Positions 1 to 14,085 of a stretch of DNA of 64,000 nt are shown here, in pieces. The notes beneath the pieces are model-generated. The model was given only the letters and a program-made list of their open reading frames with translations. It did not search any database and was not told the origin of the DNA. This stretch comes from Silene conica (lineage: Eukaryota; Streptophyta; Magnoliopsida; Caryophyllales; Caryophyllaceae), in NCBI GenBank assembly GCA_029255685.2, contig CM055320.2, positions 9,596,614 through 9,660,613 of the forward strand. The letters are read 5' to 3'. The position numbers and the translations under genes were made by a program. The first letter of the stretch is position 1. Every line of letters begins with the position of its first letter.

Positions 1-15
1 TAGAAGAGATGCCTG

Positions 16-3000
16 ATGTGGATAAAGAAGTTGAAGCTGACGAGGCTCCTGAAACACTTGAAGACGGGGGGCATGCAATCGACTGTGGACGAACTCAACT
101 TGGGAACTGCTGAAGATCCTCGCCCCATTTATGTTAGTACTCTACTAACTAAGGAAGAAGAAGAGTACTACAAGTTGTTGATCGAATACAAAGACGTCTT
201 TGCTTGGAGTTATAAGGAGATGCCTGGACTCAGCCCAAATGTTGCAGTTCATCGCCTAGCAATCAAGAAAAGCATAAGTGCCAAGAAGCAATCCCACCGT
301 CGTTTCAGGCCGGAACTTGTACCTGAGATTGAAAATGAAGTAAATAAACTCATAGAGGTGGGTTTCATTCGTGAAGTCACATATCCTACCTGGATCGCAA
401 ATATTGTCCCAGTCAGAAAGAAGAATGGACAATTACGCATATGCGTGGATTTTCGAGATCTTAATAAGGCATGCCCAAAGGATGACTTCCCTTTACCAGT
501 CACAGAACTGATGATTGATGCGACCACTGGTCACGAAGCACTCTCCTTCATGGATTGTACTGCTGGTTACAATCAAATACATATGGCTCCTGAAGACCAA
601 GAAGCAACAGGTTTTCGAACCCCAAAAGGGATCTTCTGCTACACGGTCATGCCGTTTGGATTGAAGAATGTTGGCGCTACGTATCAACGCGTGATGCGAA
701 AGATCTTCGATGACATGCTGCATAAAACAATAGAGTGTTATCTTGATGACGTGGTGGTTAAATCAAAGAAAAGAGAAGACCACATTAAAGACCTTCAGGC
801 TGGCTTCGAAAGACTTAGAAAATATCAACTCAAGATGAATCCACTCAAATGTGCATTTGGTGTCACATCTGGGAAATTCTTGGGCTTCATAGTCAGACAT
901 AGAGGTATTAAAATTGACCAAACAAAAATCAAAGCCATCAACGAAATGCCAGAGCCAAAAACATTGAAAGAGCTAAGAGGATTGCAAGGACGCTTGGCAT
1001 ACATTCGAAGATTTATCTCTAATTTAGCCGGACGTTGTCAACCATTCAGCCATCTTATGAAGAAGGATGCTTCATTCCAGTGGGATGAAAAGTGCATAAA
1101 TGCTTTCAATAGTTCTGGGGGCACCAATTCCAGGAAAGCCACTTGTCCTCTATATCGCAGCGCAAGAACGTTCGCTTGGGGCAATGTGTGCTCAAGAAAT
1201 TGAAGACCGCAAGGAAAGGGCACTCTACTACTTGAGTCGTACTCTAGTTGGAGCTGAACTGAATTATTCTCCAATTGAGAAGATATGTCTCGCCTTGGTG
1301 TTTGTCATCCAGAAGTTAAGGCATTGCATGCAGGCACATACGGTACACATAGTCTCAAAGGCTGACCCAATCAAATATATACTCTCAAGACCAGTCTTAT
1401 CTGGGAGGCTCGCGACATGGGCAATGCTACTTAAGTAATATGACTTGGTGTTCGTGCCCCAAAAGGCGGTGAAGGGGTCAAGCTATCGCCGATTTCTTTG
1501 CTCATCATCCAATACCAGCTGAGTGGGAAATTTCAGATGACCTCCCAGGAGAAGACATCTTCTACGTGGATGTTCTACCTCCATGGCAAATGTATTTCGA
1601 TGGTGCTGCAAGACAAGATGGCGCTGGAGCTGGAGTTGTATTCGTAACTCCACAAAATCATCTCATGCCATATGCCTTTACGCTCACCCAGTTGTGCACA
1701 AATAATATGGCTGAATACCAAGCTTTCATACTTGGTCTCCAAATGGCGATTGAAATAGGCGTCAGAGATATGGACATCTATGGTGACTCGCAGCTGGTGA
1801 TAAGCCAAGTACTCGATGAATACAAAGTGAAGAAGGAAGACTTGATTCCTTATCATCGACGAGCATTGCAATTACTCAACCAACTTGACTCCATCAAAAT
1901 TGGTCATGTACCGCGGAGTGTCAATAAGTTGGCTGACGCGCTTGCTAATCTCGCAGCCACTTTGGCACTGGGGGCAGAAGAATCAATGCAAGTTCCAGTT
2001 TGCAATCGTTGGGCAGCATCATTGCTTGGAGGAGAAGAGAACGTAGATGCAACAAACATGATATACGTCTACACAATTGATGAAGATGACTGGCGTCAAC
2101 CCATCATTGACTTCTTAGATCACCAAAAATTGTCTGACGATCCCAGACACAAGGTAGAAATACGTCGGCGTGCTCCAAAGTTTATTCATTATAAAGGGAC
2201 GCTCTATAGACGTTCTTTCTCAGGGCAATGGTCGAGGTGTTTAAGCAAAACCGAAGCTGCTGAAGCCATGCAAGAAGCTCATTCTGGCATTTGTGGTGCT
2301 CATCAATCTAGGACTAAACTTCATGACCATGTAAAGAGAATGGGGTATTACTGGCCAACCATGATACAAGATTGCTTGGATTTCGCGAAAAAGTGTGAAC
2401 CTTGTCAATTTTATGCAAACTTCATACACCAACCTCCAGAGCCATTACACCCTACTGTTTCTTCATGGCCTTTTGAAGATTAGGGACTTGACGTTGTGGG
2501 ACCTCTTGTTCCAAAGGCCTCAAATGGACACGAATACATTCTCGCAGGTACTGACTACTTCTCAAAATAGGCAGAAGCAATCACACTACGGGAGGTGAAG
2601 AAAGAAAATGTTGTAGACTTCATTCGAACACATATCATCTTCAGATATGGCGTACCGCAACGTATCACAACTGACAACGGGAAACAGTTCTTCAACCATC
2701 TCATGAGAAATCTAAGTGAAAAATTCAATTTCAAACAATACAGGTCATCAATGTACAACGCTCCTGCAAATGGTTTGGCTGAAGCCTTCAACAAGACCTT
2801 TTGCAACTTGTTGAGGAAAGTAGTAGCGAAGTCCAAGTGAGACTGACATGAAAGAATTGGTGAAACATTATGGGCGTATCGTACCACATACAAAACACCT
2901 ACTCAAGCAACTTCGTATGCGTTGGTGTATGGAGTGGAAGTCGTGTTACCATTGGAGTTGCAAATCCCTTTCTTACGCGTTGCTATTCAGGAGGGACTCA

Positions 3001-3338
3001 CGGAAGATGAAAATGACAAGTTGCGGTTGACAGAGTTAGAAGCTCTCGATGAAAAAAGATTGGAGGCTCAACAAAAGCTCCAGTGCTACCAAGCAAGGAT
3101 GTCACGCGCATTCAACAAAAAGGTGCGCCCTCGTTCTTTTCAAGTATGGGACATGGTACTTGCGGTACGAAGGCCAATTATCACCTCTCATAAGCCAGTA
3201 GGTAAATTCACCTCTAAGTGGGATGGTCCATACGTCGTGAAGGAGGTTTACACAAATGGTGCCTACAAAATCGTGGATAAAGACGGTGTTCACGTAGGCC
3301 CAATCAATGGAAATTTTCTGAAACGCTACTATTCCTAA
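16..3338 (+). pseudogene. Ty3/gypsy (Tat lineage) pol remnant: RT, two RNase H domains, integrase
   Basis: This is the 3' part of a retrotransposon polyprotein, cut by the window edge. The order is as follows. Reverse transcriptase lies at 16-1200 (motifs RICVDFRDLNKACPKDDFPL, MPFGLKN and catalytic YLDD). A gypsy-type RNase H lies at about 1100-1438 in another frame (ALYYLSRTL). A second RNase H of archaeal type lies at 1566-1960 (YFDGAARQDGAGAG, NNMAEYQAF, YGDSQLVI, ADALANLA). The integrase zinc-binding HHCC region is at about 2280-2410, the integrase core is at 2480-2950 (GLDVVGP, TDNGKQF), and the C-terminal domain ends at YYS. Two tandem RNase H domains are typical of Tat/Ogre/Retand elements. 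The reading frame is broken by a shift near 1100, by stops at 1436, 2481, 2568 and 2838, and by further shifts. It cannot make an active protein. The gag, protease and 5' LTR lie outside the window. Confidence 0.93.
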
Positions 3339-3424
3339 ACTCCAACGATGAAGGCTCCTAAGCAAAAGGATAAACTGCATCAAGAAAAAAACAAAACTCA
3401 CACATAAAACAAAAAAAAAACTTC

Positions 3425-3665
3425 TATCTTTCATGAACTACGTCGGCTTGATCTTGTAAAGTACTTCGTACTTTACAGGTACGTAGGCAGCTTGAGTGAA
3501 CATGTAGCTCAAGTGCAGCCACACCTTCAAAAAAATCCTATCCTTTCAATCTTTTATGAACTACGTCGGCTTCATCTTGTAAAGTACTTTGTGCTTTATA
3601 GGTACGTAGGCAACTTGGGTGAACATGTAGCTCAAGTGCAGCCACACCTTCAAATAAACAACATC
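3425..3665. repeat. Tandem repeat of about 120 bp, two copies, gypsy 3' region
   Basis: A unit beginning near tatgaactacgtcggcttga recurs about 120 bp later, with the shared stretch gtgaacatgtagctcaagtg in both copies. It lies directly downstream of the integrase stop. I read it as the 3' untranslated part of the Tat element, where tandem repeats are common. Confidence 0.75.
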
Positions 3666-3714
3666 CCTCTTTGAACTATGTTGACTTGATCTTGTGAAAT
3701 AAACTTTGCGGTTT

Positions 3715-4065
3715 GCAGCCTCTTGTAAGTCGACGGGTCGGGACTCGGAGTAGCTTGGAATCTCTTGTACTTTGCAGCCTCTTGCAGTCGACGAGTCAGA
3801 ACTTGGAGTAGCTTGAAATTTCTTGACTCTTGCACCTCTTACAGTCGGCGAGTTAGGACTCGGAGTAGCTTGAAATCTCTTGTCTCTTGCACCTCTTGCA
3901 GTCGACGAGTCAGGACTCGGAGTAACTTGGAATCTCTTGTCTCTCGCACCTCTTGCAGTCGACGAGTCAGGACTCGGAGTAGTTTGGAATCTCTTGTCTC
4001 TCGCACCTCTTGCAGTCGACGAGTCAGGACTCGGAATAACTTGGAATATCTTATCTCTTAGATCT
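3715..4065. repeat. 57-bp minisatellite, about six copies
   Basis: The core tcttgcagtcgacgagtcag recurs every 57 bp (19 codons) with few changes. Because 57 is a multiple of three, the array reads through as long repetitive open frames on both strands. These are artefacts of the period rather than genes. It continues the tandem-repeat region of the Tat-type element. Confidence 0.88.
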
Positions 4066-4225
4066 TCATGCAGTCGACGAATCGGATATATTGCATGATA
4101 ATTCCAAAGGAAGAATCGAAATGATCCGACCGGAGTATCCTCTATATCTTCATGCGGTCGACGAATCGGGCACATTGCATGACAATCCGAGGAGAGTCGA
4201 AATGATCCGACCGGAGTAAATCCAC
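4063..4225. repeat. About 84-bp direct duplication after the 57-bp array
   Basis: Two copies of a unit start at cttcatgc(a/g)gtcgacgaat and end at gaaatgatccgaccggagta. The first part shares the gtcgacga core with the preceding 57-bp array, so this looks like a derived higher-order unit. Confidence 0.75.
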
Positions 4226-4539
4226 ACTGGTTGAGCGTAATTTGAAGTAGCCGTAAACCTACACTCAGAAACAAGCAACAAATAAATGCACAAACAAGAA
4301 GAGACGGGACAACATTATTTGAGATTAATGTGTAAACAAAGAAGAAAAAAATAGAAGGATGAGAATGCTACCTTCCAAAAGCTAGGATTGTGAAGAGGTA
4401 AATCAAGTAAGCCCGGGACCGTAGAAGCGAAGCAACCTACATAAAAAAAAGAAAAAAAGAAAAAAGGAAATTGACGTGAGTCCCACAAAAATACCCACAA
4501 CACACAAAGAAAAAGGAAAAAAAAAAAGAAGTTAATACG

Positions 4540-4616
4540 TATTCTAAGTGGGGGGCTAACAAACCCCAATTGAATAAAGCTTACTTCGATTCCCGGGGAA
4601 GTGGCGAATAAACCCC
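4540..4616 (+). other. Polypurine tract and possible start of a gypsy 3' LTR
   Basis: The G-run in taagtggggggctaac looks like the polypurine primer of plus-strand synthesis in Tat elements. The 3' LTR would begin just after it. The putative LTR is soon interrupted by the inverted-repeat element at 4617, so its far end could not be found. Confidence 0.4.
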
Positions 4617-5289
4617 ATACGTTTGCTACTATGTGCAAATCACCCCCACAACTTTCAATACGTGCAAATTAACCCCATGTGTTTAGCATTTGGTGCAAAT
4701 TACCATTTATTTAATTAATTCAGTTGATATTCAATATTTAATCTTTTTCTTATATATTCCCCATTTTATTGTCCCTCATTTTTGAAAGAAATTTAGGCAA
4801 GAGACCAATCTACCCCTATTTTACCACACTTTGTGTACTTCTAAAAAATAAATCCCAAATTCATATCTTCATACACTATGTTTGAACACACATGTCATCC
4901 GACACTGTCGACATTATATTCGCTGACAAGGGGAGATGTGGTGTTTTGTGTGGTTGGGTTTTGACGAGAATGGGATAGGCTGTAGTGGTGAGGTGATTGG
5001 GCATAGAGTATGACGAACTTGCTTGGGGGTTGAAGGTGTGATTTTTGGCTATACTTAGGTTTTAGGTGGTCGGAGGTAGAAGACGGGGTTGGTGTGGTGA
5101 TAAGAAAAGGGTGAATTTGGGTTTTCACAAATTAGTAATATTAGTTTTAATTATGTTAATTCAATTTTTATGTTTCAAGTTACAAAAGTTTAATAATAGA
5201 ATTGAATTGCACCAAAACATAAAGTTATGGGGTTAATTTGCACGTGTTGAAAGTTGTGGGGGGTGATTTGCACATAGTAATAAACGTAA
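4617..5289. mobile_element. Non-autonomous DNA transposon with about 90-bp terminal inverted repeats
   Basis: The left end (tacgtttgctactatgtgca and the following 70 bp) matches the reverse complement of the right end (tgcacatagtaataaacgta and preceding bases) over about 90 bp. Shared blocks include caaatcaccccc and gtgcaaattaacccca. The interior has no credible gene. Long inverted ends around a short non-coding middle suggest a MULE-derived or foldback element. No clear target duplication was found, so the exact ends are uncertain by about 15 bp. Confidence 0.75.
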
Positions 5290-7834
<2,545 letters not shown>

Positions 7835-8343
7835 TGTAATGAGAACCATGAGAACCCTCACAAAATCTCCACCAAATCTCGTTTCGAAAGTTTCGATGGA
7901 TCATTTAGCATTTTTAACTTATTTAAATACACACTTTAATATCACTAAACAAAATTTATTGATTTTATTAACAAAATATATACTTAGTGTACTAAAATAC
8001 AATTAGGTATACTAAAACGGCTATAAATGCACTAAAACGACCACTACGTGCATGAAATTTTTTACATGGGTGCATGGAATAATAGGCTCTACGTGCATTA
8101 AAACGAGTTCTAGGTGCATGAAAAATGATAGATACGTAAAAATCGGTAGTAGGTGCATGAAAATTAATAAAACGTATCTCACCTCGATTTCCGTCACTAG
8201 AATATATTTTTTGGATCAAGAAATGTGTTCTCTAACCATAAAATTCCATGCCGAATCCAAATATGTCATTAATTTTTTGTTTAAAAGTTCGTAAGGTAGA
8301 GTTCTCATGATTCTCATTATATTAGTGGTTCTCATAGGATCCC

Positions 8344-8345
<2 letters not shown>
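7835..8345. mobile_element. gggatcc/gagaacc element copy C
   Basis: Begins attgtaatgagaaccatgag and ends ggttctcataggatcccaat beside a TA tract. It is an inverted copy of 6657-7186 with good identity throughout, including repeated gtgcatgaaa-type motifs. About 510 bp, no gene. Confidence 0.75.

Positions 8346-8423
<78 letters not shown>
8346..8423. repeat. (TA)n microsatellite
   Basis: TA tract of about 78 bp, right border of the inverted-repeat cluster. Confidence 0.95.
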
Positions 8424-8429
<6 letters not shown>

Positions 8430-9571
8430 TGGGGCTCCTAAGCCTTACGTGAAAAGGAAATTTAGGGTAATTTGATTTTCCTAAGTTTTGTTTGAGCAAG
8501 TATTGGTATCAAAAGTCAATTATTCGGAATATACTTTTATGGAAAATTGTATAATATGGTAACTGTGCACAAATCTGATTAAGGGAACATCCGTCTAAGT
8601 GACGGGTCAAGTTTACGACAAGCATGGGTACCTTAAGACTGTCAAGTCAAACTAAAAATGTGTTAACCTACAAGTCTAACAAAAAAATGACCGGGTGACA
8701 TTAAATAAAAAAAATGGACTACCTAGACGACAAGTTGAGGTGTCGTCGACTCCCAAGTCAAGTCAAACGGAGTTGTCTTACGACAAGTTAGGATGTTCAT
8801 TATCGACTTCCAAGTCAAAGCAAAAGAATCGAGACATCGCCACGTCAAGACACCCAAAAGTGCACGTGACAAGGCCTCGAGGGGGCAATTTGTAGGCACA
8901 GAAAATTTATTAATGTGCCAAATAAGTCAAATAAATTAATTATTTTGAGTTAATACCAAATTTTAACTTAATTTAATTATTTTGTCCCGACTAAATCAAA
9001 TACGGGTCGATTCGGATTGCAAAAGAAGCTATCCGAATTCACAAACCCGAAAAGAAATAAACTTGGGCCAAGTTCACAAGTAAACCTACAAATGGGCCTG
9101 TGAATGTAAAAGTCCACTAAGGGGAATTGAAATCCTATAAGAGGAGCTCTCCTCATTCATTTTCAGAAGATTGGACTAATCAGAATTTAGAGAGAGAAGA
9201 AGACACAAAGGTTCTACAAGCTCCCTCTGCAAAATACTTCTGCAAGCAGTCAACAAGCACGCCAAAACTGTGCCGCCTGCCCAAGAGATTCAAGTCCAAG
9301 CTACAACGATCAAGAGAGAACAAGTCACCGCGACCCTCTCAAGAATACAAATCGACACCTCCTATTAGAGTGCACGCGACCTCTATAGGTGTCATTCAAG
9401 TACAACGTTCACACCCTACTACATAGAGTGTATACGTAACCTGTCACGGCATATTAGAATCAGAGGATACATTAGAGATTGTACATGTAACATTTTGATA
9501 TTTAATTAATAAAATTTATTTGTTTCATTGTTTTGTATTTCAGTTATTACGGTACGAAATATGCTGTTACA
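8424..9571 (+). mobile_element. LTR retrotransposon 3' end: internal tail, polypurine tract and LTR
   Basis: The purine run cgagggggcaattt at 8877-8890 is followed by tgtaggcaca, and the segment ends gctgttaca at 9571. This gives a TG...CA unit of about 680 bp. A TATA-like tataaga lies at 9135. The upstream 450 bp would be the 3' end of the internal region, with no clear pol domain. The 5' part is missing, so the boundaries rest on TG/CA and the purine tract only. Confidence 0.5.
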
Positions 9572-9980
9572 GACTCGTGGTACCTTCTAGGGTACCGCCT
9601 CGGTCAAAGCTCGGCTCGTGTAAGCTCGACTCGAGAGCTTAATGAGTCAAGCCGAACAAAGGCTGACTCGGCTCGAAAAGCTCGCGAACAGCTCGAACAC
9701 TTGGGATTATATAAGATACTAATCATATTTTATAAAAGTATGCTTATATTTTATAAAAATGTTGTATCATTATTGTTGTGCGGAAGCGTGAATACCTCGT
9801 GTTGGGCCTCTATCCTATCACATAACAATCATTCTATCAAAATTTAGACTCATAAGTCATAACATTCAAGTACTCGACTGGACTTGACTCGAACATTTGT
9901 GGCTTGGCCCAAGTCCCACTCGTCATCAAATTTAAATTTGTACTCAAGTTACTCCCCTATAAATACGGTATTGAATACTA
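9572..9980. repeat. GAGCTCG-rich fragment and TRIM LTR scrap
   Basis: 9595-9700 is dense in the words agctcg, gactcg and gctcgaa. This is the composition of a family of non-autonomous hAT-like elements whose other members here start at 10865 and 12625. At 9774-9812 the sequence tgttgtgcggaagcg is the reverse complement of the conserved LTR end cgcttccgcacaaca of the TRIM and copia elements, so a small LTR fragment is embedded here. Confidence 0.5.
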
Positions 9981-10640
9981 AAATTGCCAAAGGGGTTCAA
10001 ATTTAAGTGAAAACCCCTAAGTCTCCTAGTAAAGCACAAGACACGAGAGACGGTATCCACATACATGACTAAGGCATGCTCGGTATCAGGAATGACCAAG
10101 GTTTAAACCCGTGTCGTTTGAGAGTACAGAACTCTGTCATATCAATGTCTGTAGCCTTCATTCCATGTCAAGTCAGCAGTACGGATGAGGCCACGCGGAG
10201 CCTCCACATTGACACCGTCAGCCCGTACAATTATAAGCTATAAATAGGGAAAATATTGTGCACTCCACATGATATATAATCTCTAACTGTCCAAGTACTT
10301 TCTCTCACTACTATAGCCGTGTTGAGGTCTCTTCCCAATAAGCCCGTTGCGGGGGACTCAACAAGCCGGCTCAAGGTAAATCCTCACTGATAATCTTGTT
10401 GGCCCCGTGAGTATAAAAATATGACTTAGACATCAGAAGGCTTTCCTCAAAATCCATACAGGCTAGGTTTCTCCCAGTTTCAGGTGCATACGAGAGGAAA
10501 AGAACCCATCCATAGACCTCATGTCCAAGTCAAGATATAATCGTCGGATTAAGCTTGACATAACTCTAAACATTTCATTAGTCTCTAGTGTATGTAGTTA
10601 CATTTGTTAGAAAGTCTATTTATACCCAAAACAATTGGCG
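9981..10640 (+). mobile_element. Probable gypsy LTR fragment with primer-binding site
   Basis: A TATA box (tataaata, 10239-10246), a pyrimidine-rich leader and an end in cccaaaaca followed by attggcgacg (10634 onward) look like an LTR with an adjacent tRNA primer site. The left LTR border was not found and no gag follows, so this is a fragment. Confidence 0.4.
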
Positions 10641-10864
10641 ACGTTTAAAAAAAAAAAACCCTACACAAAAAGTTCTCAAAAACAACCATCTACTTGAGAA
10701 TCTGAGATATCTAATCCAAACAACACAAAGCTCCCCTTTGCTAACCCTCAACATATATAGGATGCCAAACGTGACAAAGGTTGATCTAACACAGTCCGAT
10801 CCTAGACAGTGGAGTCATGACCGAGTTCGCCCCGTGGCCAGAAAGGAATCCGAAGAAGAAGGTA

Positions 10865-11030
10865 CTAGGGGTGTCAACGAGCCGAGTCGAGCCCGAGCTT
10901 GGCCTTGCTTGACTTGTGCTCGATTACCAAAACTCGAGCTCGAGTTTGAGCCGATCTTACCCGAACTTGAAAAAAATGCGCTCGTTACAAAGCTTGCGAG
11001 TTTTAACACGAGCTCGAGCCTATAAAATTG
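10865..11030. repeat. hAT-like non-autonomous element fragment (TAGGGGTGTCAA end)
   Basis: Starts taggggtgtcaacgagccga and is filled with agctcgag-type words. The TAGGGGTG start matches the ends of the elements at 49234 and 61522. The right end could not be placed. Confidence 0.45.
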
Positions 11031-11145
11031 CTTATTTTTAATTTTTTTATACCGATATTTTCAATAAAAAGGTTCGAAGATTTTATTTAAAAATATTTAG
11101 CAAATCAACAAGATATTTGATATATATGATCAAAGATATAATAAT

Positions 11146-12014
11146 TGTTAGGGCGCAAACACATGTTCCATATCGGTAGTGTAAAGGTGAAATATCATCT
11201 TGAAAATATAATAGTACGGGGCCTTTTGGGAAGGAGCCCAAGAGTAAATCCGTGACGGCTTTGCCCAAAGCGGACAATATCACGCTTCCGCACAACAAGT
11301 GGCATCAGATCTCAAGGTTTGACTTAGGCTAGACACGAGGATGCATCAGCATGCCCAAGACCTAAAGTTGTACACTGTAAGGCATGAAACTCCTAGCTAG
11401 GGGTGTGTCCTTGAGCAAGCCCCGTCCAGACCTAAATGGATGAAAGACGTCATAGGTCTTGTGGGATAAAAACAATTCGTGTACTAGAACTGTTGATCCG
11501 GTGAAACCCAGTCCATGGTATATTGGATGCAGAGGAGGGATAAAAACAATTTGTGTACTAGAACTGTTGATCAGGTGGAACCCGGTCCAGGGTATATTGG
11601 ATGCAGAGGATGTTCGATATGCATGTATAGCAAATCCCCAAGAAGGGCACATGGACATGCGGTGACATGTGGTGCAAGACATGACTCGTGATAGCATGAT
11701 GTGTCGGCTAAGGGGAGGTTATCAAGACTTGGTGATGTTTCGGGTGTCTAGAAGTTGGGGTTGTAGAGTGTGAGACTTCTCCAGGGAGATTAAGGTTCCG
11801 AATTAAGATGATGATTCTTGGTTTGAGGAGAGGATTGTTAGGATGCAAACCCATGTCTCACATGGTAGTGTAAAAGTGAAATATCATCTTTATATGTGTC
11901 CTAAATATATAATAGTACGAGGCCTTTTGAGAAGAAGCCCAAGAGTAAATCCGTGGGGGCTTGACCCAAAGCGGACAATATCGTACTATTATGGACACCG
12001 ACGCAATAGAGGTC
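11146..12014 (+). mobile_element. TRIM retrotransposon (terminal repeats, no coding region)
   Basis: The 5' LTR is 11146-11297 (tgttagggcg...cttccgcacaaca). A primer site follows at once (agtggcatcagatctcaagg), complementary in type to initiator-Met tRNA. The internal region of about 540 bp holds a 75-bp tandem duplication (11462-11615). A purine tract (gaggagaggat) precedes the 3' LTR at 11836, whose far end is lost after about 12014. The 5' LTR lacks about 60 bp present in the related LTR at 50678-50895. No protein is encoded, as expected for TRIMs. Confidence 0.8.
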
Positions 12015-12084
12015 CGACACCGATGCATTGTAATCGGTATCATTCATTTAAGTAATTCATTAACATGTACTTTAATAAATGTTA

Positions 12085-12174
12085 CTACCTCTGTCCCAGT
12101 GGGATGTTTACACTTTTTTTATTTTGTGAGGGGAAAATAAAGAAAGTGTAAACATATAATTGGGACGGAGGGAG
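12085..12174. mobile_element. Stowaway-type MITE (Tc1/mariner), TA target duplication
   Basis: Ninety bp with terminal inverted repeats ctacctctgtccca and tgggacggagggag, the classic Stowaway end. TA dinucleotides flank it at 12083-12084 and 12175-12176. The interior is also palindromic (gtttacac / gtgtaaac). Confidence 0.93.
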
Positions 12175-12179
12175 TACTT

Positions 12180-12600
12180 AATTTACACTAAAATAAATAA
12201 ATAAATGTTACTTAACTGTATTCTTGACTCACTATCTCAGGAAAATGAGAGGCGAGATTCTCGATTATCTTGGTCGAGTAAAAGGGGGTGGTATACACTC
12301 GATGACACTTTAACTCAGCATATTATAGATAGCATATGATGTCATTTAAAAAGATTTGATGGTCAGTCCTTACTTATCTTTTGCATACATGACTTATTTT
12401 CTGTACATATTGGAATGTGAGTTATTTTTAATCTAACCGTATGTTTTAATTAATTCTTACATAATACATAATTTAAATTTAATTTATATACTTTTATATA
12501 TATAAATTGTAGTTTTATAACTATGAAAAAATATATTTTATTAAATTTAAAAAATGGGTCTCGTGTCCTATATATCACGAGTTGTCATATTGTCATATAA
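12180..12600. other. Unassigned AT-rich sequence
   Basis: No gene or recognisable element end was seen. Confidence 0.5.
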
Positions 12601-13198
12601 CATTTCAATTTCGAGTTATCTTTCAGGTCGGGTTAGCTATTAAGTCAAGTTGGGTTGGGTTAAAGTATATATCGGTCGATTTGGGTTACGGGCTTGGTTT
12701 GGTTTAAAGTCGACCTTGATGTGGTTTCGTCGGGTTACAACTCATCATCGAGTCGGGTTTGGCCGACTTCAATTCGCAATATTTGTGTATCCTATTAGGT
12801 CGAATTTGCTCAATTGTTTGGCCGGATCAGCCTAATCAAGGCACATGTATTATCCTTTCCTTTTTCTATTTCGTTCAGACTAAAAGTTGGGCAACAAGAT
12901 AGGCCCAAACCCAAGACACTGTATATTGTGTCCTATTTTGATCGAGCCGTAGATCTTTTTGGACCATTCTTAAGCCCAAACCCAGGATAGTAACTCGGCT
13001 GATTCAATCGAAATGTAAGGAGGATGCAGTGAAGTGTGGGGGCCAGTAAGGACGCCGGTTTTAATTGATGTTTAAAAATTTGAAATGTTTAGCTAAAATT
13101 TTCAATTTTTTTCTATTATTCCTTATAATATTACTCTTTTATCCTGTTGAATATTTTTTGTCACCGTTAACCTAAAATCTTAGCTACGCTACTGGTCC
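12601..13198. repeat. Gggtt-rich dispersed element fragment and spacer
   Basis: 12625-12840 is enriched in gggtt and gtcgggtt words, a composition typical of another hAT-like non-autonomous family. The short open frames across it are compositional. The remainder up to 13198 holds nothing I recognise. Confidence 0.4.
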
Positions 13199-14085
13199 GG
13201 GGTATTTACTAAAATGACCATTTTTCTTAAAGTATTTACCAAACTAACCATTTTCAAATTTTAATTCCCATTTAACCATTTTCAAATTTTAAAAATAAAA
13301 CCAATTTTGATAATGACTAGTTTGGGTAATAAGTTAAGTGTAATGTCTAATTTGGTAAAAAAAGTTTAGACAATATTTTAATTAATTTTTCATCAATCCA
13401 TGAATTTCGAAATATGTATTTTTTTAATCTATATTTTACTTATTCTAAATTTTATAATGGGTATATTTAACTTTCGTATAAAAGTTGCAGAAACTGTAAC
13501 AAAATTAACAAATACGGAGTATGTCATTATATGACGAAATAAAAAAAACAAATGGGATGATTTTATAAAGGGAAATAAAATGGTTTAAATTTTTTTCAAT
13601 TATTGTTTATTTGATTTTAGATTTTTAATATTTAATTGTAACTTTATCACTTTGCTAATAATTTTAATGTTGATTTTGCTTTTTGTAAGAATGTAAAACT
13701 AACTAATTAAGGCTGATTTATTAAATAGTGGAAGATGTTAATTCACGTCACATTATTTTTCAATATAATCATAAATTACTTATATACTAGTGTTGTAACA
13801 AAAGTGTGACATTTATAAAAAAAAATACAAATAAAGATTGAAAAGAAAAAGTATTAGTCTGTCAATATGAAATACGTATTAGTTGTCAATATGAGAAATT
13901 AAATTTTTAAATCTTATAGATCTCTCACAAAATTAGCCATTTTGCCTAAATTATTTCCCAAACTAGCTATTGTCAAAATTAATTACATTGTTAAAACCTT
14001 AAAATGATCAAAATAGGAATTAAAATTCGAAAATGATTTAATTTGGAAAATCTTTATAAAAATGATCATCTTAGTAAAAAAACCC
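13199..14085. mobile_element. Long-TIR non-autonomous element, about 887 bp
   Basis: The left end (ggggtatttactaaaatgac and on for about 80 bp, including accattttcaaattttaatt) matches the reverse complement of the right end (aattaaaattcgaaaatgat ... agtaaaaaaaccc). The flanks actggtcc (13191-13198) and actggtac (14086-14093) form an 8-bp direct repeat with one mismatch. The interior is very AT-rich and non-coding. MULE-derived or hAT-like. Confidence 0.7.

Noticed and set aside
3561..4274. Minus-strand open frame of 237 codons with 19-residue repeats
   Set aside because: Created by the 57-bp tandem array whose period is divisible by three; no start context or homologue.
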